Of a stretch of 15,456 nucleotides of DNA, positions 6,904 to 13,336 are shown piece after piece. Position 1 is the first letter of the stretch, and each line of letters opens with the position of its first letter. The notes beneath the pieces were generated by a model. The model worked only from the letters and a program-made list of their open reading frames with translations. It did no database searches and was not told where the DNA came from. Made by a program: the position numbers and the translations under genes. The stretch is from NCBI GenBank assembly GCA_943324575.2, contig CALPMD020000006.1:1-15456 (forward strand), given 5' to 3'. The stretch is from Akkermansia muciniphila. GTDB taxonomy: Bacteria; Verrucomicrobiota; Verrucomicrobiia; Verrucomicrobiales; Akkermansiaceae.

Positions 6904-8409
6904 TTAGTGGGCGTTGGCGTGTCCGGGGCCAGCGTTATCGATATCGCCTTCTTCGCCGTGTGGGCTGGAAGCATGTCCGTGCGCAGCCTCGAAGAGAGTC
7001 GGGTGTTGACTGCGCCGACCGAGGCGCAACCACATCAGGGCGAGGTGGATGAAAAAGAACACGTTGGAGAACAGGATAAAGCACCAAGCGATCGTCGTAC
7101 CAACCGCATAGGGATAGGCACGGCTGGCGGCATTTTGCCACGGTTGCTGCCAATCTTCTTGGCCGATCCCCTGCTCAAATCCGCCGAAAATCGCAAACAA
7201 CACCACTGCGATGATTCCATAAACGGAGAATAAGAAGTGAATTTTGATCAGGCGGCGGGATAGCCATTCGCGGCGCGTCACCCGTGGTACGATGAAGTAA
7301 ACCGCGCCGAACATAACGAAACTGAAGAAGCCATACAGCGCGAGGATTTCAAACCCATAACCGGAGAGCGAGAACTGCGTGAGCGGCAGGGTCGAATCTG
7401 GCAAGTTCAACACCACCGCGGAGCAAGCAAGAAGAATCAGGCCGCCAATGCCTGCGATGGTGAAACGGAGGGATGGGCTGCTAGCCAATATCTTTGGCGA
7501 CGAGAGCGCGGTGCGAAGAATATTAACGGCAGCAGAAATCATCGGAACAAAGAGCATGACGGTCGCGGCAGCTCCGAGGTATGGCAGGAAGTAAGGAACC
7601 GGCGCACCTGCCAACTTCTGCATGCCCGCCCAAGGAGCGATCACTGCGAGTGACCAAAAACCGAGTTTGGCGAGTGAGTAACTGTAAACCGGTTGTCCTG
7701 TGATTTTGGGAGCCAAGTAATAGGCGGTGCCAAGTGCAACCGGGGTGAAGAACAAGAACATGAGGGCAGACTTATACCAAGCATTGATACCAGCAGCCAT
7801 AACAGGATGGCCCGGCAGGCAGTGAAGCAAGGTGTTAGCAGTGATGAAGATCCAAGGGAACCAGACCATCGCAGCTAGCAGATACCACTGTGAGATATAG
7901 ACGTGGCCCTCGGGACGAACACGGAATTGAATAAATGACCAGATGACAATGGCGAAAAAACTGGCGAGCAAGACCGGCCAAGTAAATGCGGGAAATTCCA
8001 TCCATGGTATCCCCGTGCTAGAACCTGAAAGGATTCCCACCAGACCTAGGAAAATTCCGAGATTCCAGACGTGACCCGCAACTAGGATCAATCCCGCAGC
8101 TGTGCATTCTTTACGCGAAAGCCGAGCCATCATCCAGATGATCACGGCAAACGCCGCCTGAAAACCCCAGCCGTAAATGAACGTATTGATGTGGGCTGGA
8201 AAGACGCGTCCATAAGCGAGCCATGAGCCGCATGACAAAAAGCCGGGGGCGTGAACCTTGGCCGAAGAAACAATGCCTAGGACGATCGAAACCGCGAGCC
8301 AAGCGGCACCGCTGGTCAGGAAAAACATCACGGGGTGACGTAACGAACGGTCGATCCCAGCGCGAAGCAAGGCGTCTTGTTCAGGAGTGTTTGAGATGAC
8401 AGAAGACAT
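6904..8409 (-). CDS. ccoN: CcoN-like heme-copper oxidase subunit I homologue lacking the catalytic metal ligands
   Basis: A 501-residue protein with about 12 membrane helices, clearly homologous to CcoN: the stretch PVYSYSLAKLGFW (240-252) followed by PWAG matches CcoN's PVYSYRLS..HFW..IF.YIWAG, and P71-A-H73-I-N matches the low-spin heme b ligand region. The other ligands are gone. The helix VI His (WYGHN in CcoN) is S214, after WYK; the PHH pair for CuB reads M263-Q264-K265; the cross-linked Tyr falls at about A258; and the HVH motif carrying the heme b3 and heme b ligands reads F353-E354-I355. Thus neither a binuclear centre nor a bis-His heme can form as in cbb3. The frame is intact with good hydrophobic segments, so it is a maintained protein, not a pseudogene. 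The C-terminus is His-rich. A role as structural scaffold for neighbouring cytochromes is my inference. The symbol denotes homology, not activity. Confidence 0.9.
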   Translation of the reverse strand: MSSVISNTPEQDALLRAGIDRSLRHPVMFFLTSGAAWLAVSIVLGIVSSAKVHAPGFLSCGSWLAYGRVFPAHINTFIYGWGFQAAFAVIIWMMARLSRKECTAAGLILVAGHVWNLGIFLGLVGILSGSSTGIPWMEFPAFTWPVLLASFFAIVIWSFIQFRVRPEGHVYISQWYLLAAMVWFPWIFITANTLLHCLPGHPVMAAGINAWYKSALMFLFFTPVALGTAYYLAPKITGQPVYSYSLAKLGFWSLAVIAPWAGMQKLAGAPVPYFLPYLGAAATVMLFVPMISAAVNILRTALSSPKILASSPSLRFTIAGIGGLILLACSAVVLNLPDSTLPLTQFSLSGYGFEILALYGFFSFVMFGAVYFIVPRVTRREWLSRRLIKIHFLFSVYGIIAVVLFAIFGGFEQGIGQEDWQQPWQNAASRAYPYAVGTTIAWCFILFSNVFFFIHLALMWLRLGRRSQHPTLFEAAHGHASSPHGEEGDIDNAGPGHANAH

Positions 8410-8433
8410 CGGCTTTGAAGATGAAAATCGAAA

Positions 8434-9189
8434 TTAAGGTTTGGTAAGTTCCGCGGCAGAAACTTGGGGTTTGCCGACTTCACTGCGTAGCGCAGCGACT
8501 TGTTCGGCTTTCACGGCCGAGGCCTTGTTGCCAAAACTGTTGCGGACATAGGTGAGCACAGCGGCGATTTGCTCGTCCGTCTGATAGGCATGTGCTGCCA
8601 TCCCGCCTGGTATGTTGTACTCCGTTCCTTTGACCATGATCGGACCTTGAAGGCCGCGCAGTTGGATGCGGATGAGATTGGAAATCGGACCCATCACCCA
8701 CTCCGATCCGGCAATCGGCGGAGCAATCGGACTGCCTTCGCCATTCTGGCCGTGGCAGGCAGCGCAAACCATGAATTGAACCTTACCGCTCGCCATCACA
8801 GCAGGATCGATCGGGGCATCGGCCACAGCTGGAGTGTCGACTGCCTTGGTATCGACGGCAGGTGCGGCTGCCAGTTTTTTGGCGGTGTCAGAACCTGGCA
8901 CGATCTGCGCAGGAACCTCGACGGCAACCGGCTTGGATGCAGCGAGCTGCTTGCCGACGACAGGAATGGCAGCCTCGATCGCTTCGGCAGAGAGGTTAGC
9001 GGCTTGAGCTACATCGACCTTTGCCTTGGTGACATAGCGCGGCTTGGCGGCTTCGTCTTCGAGCGTTGTCGGATCGGAGTAATTGAATAACCAGATTACT
9101 GCAAGCAGCAGTGCAAAGATGAGAAAGGTGCCGACGGCCCACCAGAAAGTGGTGAAGCGGATAACCAGATTGTCGCGGGATGGGTCCAT
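8434..9189 (-). CDS. Membrane-anchored monoheme cytochrome c (no. 1 of the cassette)
   Basis: This 251-residue protein has one N-terminal helix (about 12-36), an Ala/Val/Pro-rich linker (about 60-128) that could act as a flexible tether, and a cytochrome c domain (about 130-220). The heme site is C142-A-A-C145-H146, with M197 in YNIPGGMAAH as the likely sixth ligand. The block PPIAGSEWVMGP...GLQGPI is typical of small periplasmic cytochromes of Planctomycetota and Verrucomicrobiota. It is a paralogue of the cytochrome at 5377-6141, and the two flank the CcoN/CcoO-like pair. The gene starts 17 bases after the actF stop, tying it to the ACIII genes. It may accept electrons from ACIII; the tether would let the heme domain swing. 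It could equally be viewed as a monoheme CcoP substitute. Confidence 0.9.
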   Translation of the reverse strand: MDPSRDNLVIRFTTFWWAVGTFLIFALLLAVIWLFNYSDPTTLEDEAAKPRYVTKAKVDVAQAANLSAEAIEAAIPVVGKQLAASKPVAVEVPAQIVPGSDTAKKLAAAPAVDTKAVDTPAVADAPIDPAVMASGKVQFMVCAACHGQNGEGSPIAPPIAGSEWVMGPISNLIRIQLRGLQGPIMVKGTEYNIPGGMAAHAYQTDEQIAAVLTYVRNSFGNKASAVKAEQVAALRSEVGKPQVSAAELTKP

Positions 9190-9206
9190 GTTCGAAAAAA
9201 GGAAAC

Positions 9207-10517
9207 TCAGTTAGAAACGTTTGCGGACTCGAGGATGCGAGGGTCGCGGTTCGCATAGAGCGAATGCTGGCCTAGGGCACGGATGAGGATGAAGATGAAG
9301 GCCGAGCCGATGGTGACAAAAGCGAGGATGTCGCCCCAGAATGCCCCGGGAATGGCCACCTGGATATCGCCAAATACTTCCGGCTTGATGTGACCGAGGG
9401 AGACGCCGCGCTCAGGAATCGTGATCAGGTAATGGTCCAAGGCGTGCATGCAGAGCGTGTAAACGGCGACAATCGAAAGCAATTTCGGATTCTTTTTCAG
9501 CCATGCTTGCAACAGGATCACAAAAGGCACGACGAAGTGACCGAAAACGAGGAAGTACATGGCGATGTTCCAGTTACCCGTATTCCGGATTAAGAAGTAG
9601 GAGGTTTCCTCGGTGATGTTCGCATACCAGATCAGGAAAAACTGGGAAAAGGCAATATAAGCCCAAAAAGTGGTGAACGCGAACATCAGCTTGCCCATGA
9701 TGTGGAAGTGTTCCGGGGTGGTAACGTGTTTGAGATGCCCCATACTTTTCAGCCACGTGCAGACAAGGACGATAACGGCCATCGAGTTCAGCGCAGTACC
9801 GGCGAACAAATAGACACCCCACATCGTCGAGAACCACTTGTAATCAAGGCCCATCAGGAAATCAAAACCGGTGAAGGTGATCGTGAGCGCGAAAATGATG
9901 AGAGGGTAATTCGAGTGGTAGCGAGCGGTGAGCAAACGAGCCGTTCCGGGATTGGGATCGGTGTCTTGCGCCGTTGAAAGCTTCCGAAGGCCGTAGATCA
10001 CGGCACTAAGGCCGATGCCGTAGAAAGCAAAACGACCGTACCAGAATGGCAAGTTCATGAACCAATGCTTGCTGGCAAGGAGATGTTCGTGGTGATGAAG
10101 GTAATCTTTCACCGAGCCTGGAGCGGCGCGGTGGGTATTCATCCACTCATAGAGATAGACTTGAACCTGAGGGAACAGCAGCGGAAGACCGAAGAGGAAA
10201 ACCCAAGGAAAGGTCGAACCTAGATTTTCGAAAGTCCGCCGAACAGAAGTTCCCCAACTGGAGTTAGAGACGTTGTGCAATAGAGTCCAGAAGACGCCAC
10301 CGATTGATAGCGTCAAAAAATAATAAAAAGCAAACAGCCAGGAATAGGCAAAGGGCCCGCGGATTTTTTCGGGTGCGTAAAACAACAAATACAAGCTGGC
10401 AACGGTGCCTAGAACGGCAACGAGCAAGGCCATGTTTTTCACTTTCGAAACCTTGGTGGTATCGAGGTGATCGCCGTTGATCGCGATGTCTGCGGAGGTG
10501 ACGTGGTGGTGAGCCAT
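9207..10517 (-). CDS. actF: Alternative complex III subunit ActF (NrfD-like membrane subunit)
   Basis: ActF is one of two NrfD-like membrane subunits of ACIII, the quinol:cytochrome c (or oxidase) oxidoreductase that replaces the bc1 complex. The 436-residue product starts with a short polar His-containing segment, followed by about ten membrane helices from residue 28 on. Recognisable family stretches are FTGFDFLMGLDYKWFSTMWG (216-235), with conserved acidic residues in the membrane, and FWAYIAFSQFFLIWYANITEE (starting at 284). These are characteristic of ActF rather than ActC. The ATG at 10517 lies 21 bases after the actE stop. Whether ActF binds quinol is unsettled for the family; a role in proton movement has been proposed. 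Length and content look normal. Confidence 0.93.
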   Translation of the reverse strand: MAHHHVTSADIAINGDHLDTTKVSKVKNMALLVAVLGTVASLYLLFYAPEKIRGPFAYSWLFAFYYFLTLSIGGVFWTLLHNVSNSSWGTSVRRTFENLGSTFPWVFLFGLPLLFPQVQVYLYEWMNTHRAAPGSVKDYLHHHEHLLASKHWFMNLPFWYGRFAFYGIGLSAVIYGLRKLSTAQDTDPNPGTARLLTARYHSNYPLIIFALTITFTGFDFLMGLDYKWFSTMWGVYLFAGTALNSMAVIVLVCTWLKSMGHLKHVTTPEHFHIMGKLMFAFTTFWAYIAFSQFFLIWYANITEETSYFLIRNTGNWNIAMYFLVFGHFVVPFVILLQAWLKKNPKLLSIVAVYTLCMHALDHYLITIPERGVSLGHIKPEVFGDIQVAIPGAFWGDILAFVTIGSAFIFILIRALGQHSLYANRDPRILESANVSN

Positions 10518-10538
10518 TACGATGAAGTCAGTTAAAAG

Positions 10539-11189
10539 TTAGTGAGCTTTTGTTTGCGCCTCTTTGGCTGTCTGCAGCGTGCGGACGTAGGCGATGATCG
10601 CCCAACGGTCCCGAACCGGGATGTTGTAGCCATAGCCGCCCATCATTCCCTTGCCGTTAGTGATCGTCTCAAAAATACGACCATCCGGATACGATGCCGA
10701 CTTGAAATTATCCATGTGTAAGTTGGCGATACCAGGCACTCCGTACTGACCGGTGATCCCCTGACCGTCTCCCGACTGGCCGTGGCAGACGGCACAATAA
10801 ATTCCGTAGCGCTCCTTGCCGCGATGGATCAATGCAGCAGCCGATTCATCGGTGAGCGCTAACTCCTGAGGCATGCCTGAACCAAAGTAATCGCCAACGT
10901 GACCGGTATAATAGTAGCCAGTTTGACCGCCAAATTCATATTCCGGGATTCCACCAATGGATTGCTTACCCTCTTCGTTGAACCCGCGCGGTTGGGTTTG
11001 ACCCACCGGCAGACGGCTACCGTGGCCGTCCGAGAAAAACGCGTCAGGCTTCTGGGCGCGGATCTTGTCTTGGTCGTCCATATCCGGGAAGAGCTGGATC
11101 GGAGGTTTGGAAAAATGCTGGCCACGGAATCCGAAGATTCCGACAACGAGCAACGCTATAAGTGCGTAGGCGAGGAAAAAGTAGCGCAT
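10539..11189 (-). CDS. actE: Alternative complex III subunit ActE (monoheme cytochrome c)
   Basis: ActE is the periplasmic monoheme cytochrome of ACIII and a possible exit point for electrons. The 216-residue product has an N-terminal hydrophobic segment (about 3-20), then a family-typical KPPIQLFPDMDDQ (28-40), a loop region, and a cytochrome c domain with C132-A-V-C135-H136. M182 or M183 in GKGMMGGYG is a likely sixth ligand. The ActE I know from characterised complexes is lipid-anchored through a cysteine after the signal sequence; here no Cys occurs near the N-terminus, so the protein is probably held by an uncleaved helix. The gene starts with ATG at 11189, 47 bases after actD, and is followed by actF after 21 bases. 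Confidence 0.93.
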   Translation of the reverse strand: MRYFFLAYALIALLVVGIFGFRGQHFSKPPIQLFPDMDDQDKIRAQKPDAFFSDGHGSRLPVGQTQPRGFNEEGKQSIGGIPEYEFGGQTGYYYTGHVGDYFGSGMPQELALTDESAAALIHRGKERYGIYCAVCHGQSGDGQGITGQYGVPGIANLHMDNFKSASYPDGRIFETITNGKGMMGGYGYNIPVRDRWAIIAYVRTLQTAKEAQTKAH

Positions 11190-11236
11190 GGGAAGTTAGC
11201 GGAAAGAGTTGAGATAAATGGCGATCGTCGTTCGAT

Positions 11237-11794
11237 TCATGAATCTTCCTCTTCGACGAGTTCAATATTTGCTCCACCGATATCGGCGAGTAAGTCGCGG
11301 GTGCTGTCGGGGCTGAATTTGGGATCGCGGGCTTCGATGGCGATGAAAAATCCATCATCAGTTGCCTTGCGGAACTGGTCACTCGCAAACAAGGGGTGAT
11401 TGAGACGAGGAAGCTGGATCAGAGCCAACAGACCGAACAAAACGGTGAAGCCTGAAAACAGGATTGTCAGCTCGAACATGATGGGAAAAAACGCCGGCAC
11501 CGTGAAGATGTTCACAGGTTTCGCCTGTACCACAGTCGGGTAGATCACCACCTGAGTCGTGTAAGCGAGGGCAAAAGCGGTCGCTGTACCGGCCATGCCG
11601 CCGAAGAACACAAACCACGGGAGAATCGAGCGTTTCATGCCCATCGCTCCGTCAAGGCCGTGGATCGGATAGGGAGAATAACAATCCCATTTCTTAAAAC
11701 CGGCGTCGCGGATTTTTTCCGCGCCCTTGTAGAGTGCCGAAGCGCTCTTGAACTCGGCAAGGTAGCCGTAAACGCGTTTGCGGGTGGTGCTCAC
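11237..11794 (-). CDS. actD: Alternative complex III subunit ActD (DUF3341)
   Basis: ActD is a small, cofactor-free ACIII subunit that packs beside ActC. The 185-residue product has a soluble N-terminal part (KRVYGYLAEFKSASALYKGAEKIRDAG within residues 6-32, followed by WDCYSPYPIHGLD), then a two-helix hairpin (about 57-82 and 98-126), and an acidic C-terminal tail. The phrase YSPYPIHGLDGAMG is a hallmark of the DUF3341 family. The start codon is GTG at 11794; no ATG is available in frame nearby, and the N-terminal sequence fits the family. The gene sits 31 bases after actC and 47 before actE, as in standard act operons. Length is normal. Confidence 0.93.
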   Translation of the reverse strand: MSTTRKRVYGYLAEFKSASALYKGAEKIRDAGFKKWDCYSPYPIHGLDGAMGMKRSILPWFVFFGGMAGTATAFALAYTTQVVIYPTVVQAKPVNIFTVPAFFPIMFELTILFSGFTVLFGLLALIQLPRLNHPLFASDQFRKATDDGFFIAIEARDPKFSPDSTRDLLADIGGANIELVEEEDS

Positions 11795-11825
11795 TGGAAT
11801 GAAATTAAAAGTTAGACGTTGAGAG

Positions 11826-13301
11826 TTACTTTGAGGAAACGAGTTCCTTCTGATAGGCGGCTTCGACCACGACGCCTTGGTCTGCGTGCTCGCGGAGATC
11901 GTCGTGATGAGGGTCCGACTCGAGCAGAGTCCACTTCACCTCGGCAATGTTGATGCAAGGTAAGAAGCGAAGGAACATCAGGAAAAGAGCGAGGAACAAC
12001 CCAATCGTACCGACAAAGGTCATCAGTTCCACGCCGCTCGGCGAATAGGTCTTCCAGTCACCAGGCAGGAACATCCGTGCCAAGGTCGTACAGATGATAA
12101 CGAAGCGCTCGAACCACATGCCGACATTGACGCACATGGCGACGACCATGATGACCCAGAGATTTTCGCGACAAGCCTTGAACCAAAAGACTTGGGGTGA
12201 AAGAACGTTGAGCGACATCATCGCTGCATAGGCCCACCAGTAAGGACCAGCGATGCGGAACTTGAAGGCGTCCATTTCATAGATTGATCCCGAATAGAAG
12301 GCGACAAAGAGCTCCATCAGATAGGCGTAACCAACGATCGTTCCGGTGAGCAGGATGATCTTAGCCATGTTGTCGATGTGCTTCATCGTGATCAAATCCT
12401 GCAGGCCGTAGATGAATCGAGCTGGGACCATGATCGTAAGAACCATAGCGAAACCACCGAAGATGGCCCCCGCCACGAAGTAGGGCGGGAAGATCGTGGT
12501 GTGCCAACCGGGAACGATCGATGTCGCAAAGTCAAACGAAACGACCGAGTGAACCGAGAGCACAAGCGGCGTGGAAAGCGCGGCAAGCAGCAAATAGGCC
12601 ATTTCATAGTGGCTCCACTGCCGATTTCCACCGCGCCAGCCCATGGATAAGATGCCGTAGAGGAATTTGCGAAGACCTGGTTTGCAGCGATCACGGATGG
12701 TGGCAAGGTCGGGAACCATGCCAAGGTACCAAAAGATCAGAGAAATGGTGAAGTAAGTGGAAACCGCAAAGACATCCCATAACAGAGGCGACTTGAAGTT
12801 CTGCCAGATCGCGTTGGCGTTGGGAACCGGTGCAAGAAACCAGGCAAACCAGACCCGGCCGACGTGGAATGCAGGGAAAATCCCCGCGCAGATCACTGCG
12901 AAAATCGTCATCGCCTCCGCAGCGCGGTTGATCGAGGTCCGCCAGTTCTGACGCGTCAGGAACAAGACCGCCGAAATCAAGGTACCCGCGTGGCCGATAC
13001 CGATCCAGAACACGAAGTTGGTGATATCAAACCCCCAGAACACACGGTTAGACATACCCCAGACACCCACACCGGTGGAAACCAGATAAGTCAAACCACC
13101 ACCGACGCCGATGAGGGCGATCAGTGCGGAAGGAATGAATAACAGCCACCAGAGGAAGGGTTGCCGATTCTCCAGAACGCCGCAGATGCGTTCAGTGATC
13201 CAATTGTAGGAACGGCCGCTGAGGATGAGCTTTTCGCGCTCAAGCACCGGGAGCTTCACTCCCGTGTGGGTCTCAGGTGCAGTATGGGTGGTGGATGCCA
13301 T
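11826..13301 (-). CDS. actC: Alternative complex III subunit ActC (NrfD-like, quinol-binding membrane subunit)
   Basis: ActC is the NrfD-like subunit that binds quinol beneath the iron-sulfur subunit ActB. The 491-residue product has a polar N-terminus (1-47), about ten membrane helices, and a soluble tail. Family stretches are [18 protein letters not shown] (101-118), [20 protein letters not shown] (142-161) and [19 protein letters not shown] (249-267). Membrane residues H146, D175 and D257 have the spacing I recall for the His/Asp quinol and proton-route residues of characterised ActC; this assignment is from memory of the family and should be treated as probable. The ATG at 13301 lies 35 bases after the actB stop. 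Length is normal. Confidence 0.95.
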   Translation of the reverse strand: MASTTHTAPETHTGVKLPVLEREKLILSGRSYNWITERICGVLENRQPFLWWLLFIPSALIALIGVGGGLTYLVSTGVGVWGMSNRVFWGFDITNFVFWIGIGHAGTLISAVLFLTRQNWRTSINRAAEAMTIFAVICAGIFPAFHVGRVWFAWFLAPVPNANAIWQNFKSPLLWDVFAVSTYFTISLIFWYLGMVPDLATIRDRCKPGLRKFLYGILSMGWRGGNRQWSHYEMAYLLLAALSTPLVLSVHSVVSFDFATSIVPGWHTTIFPPYFVAGAIFGGFAMVLTIMVPARFIYGLQDLITMKHIDNMAKIILLTGTIVGYAYLMELFVAFYSGSIYEMDAFKFRIAGPYWWAYAAMMSLNVLSPQVFWFKACRENLWVIMVVAMCVNVGMWFERFVIICTTLARMFLPGDWKTYSPSGVELMTFVGTIGLFLALFLMFLRFLPCINIAEVKWTLLESDPHHDDLREHADQGVVVEAAYQKELVSSK

Positions 13302-13336
13302 GTTTGATGAAATGTGGAAGCTCAGATAAAAACGAA

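Noticed and set aside
6904..8409. CcoN-like gene as a decaying pseudogene
   Set aside because: The frame is full length, without stop or frameshift, with intact hydrophobic helices and normal codon use; the ligand substitutions are selective while surrounding family residues are kept.
6904..8409. CcoN-like gene as a NO reductase (NorB family)
   Set aside because: NO reductases keep the three Fe/Cu-binding histidines and the heme ligands, which are absent here; the best sequence match I can see is to CcoN.
8500..9090. Plus-strand open frame of 196 codons across cytochrome c no. 1
   Set aside because: Antisense to a gene with a clear CxxCH cytochrome domain; no independent evidence of coding.
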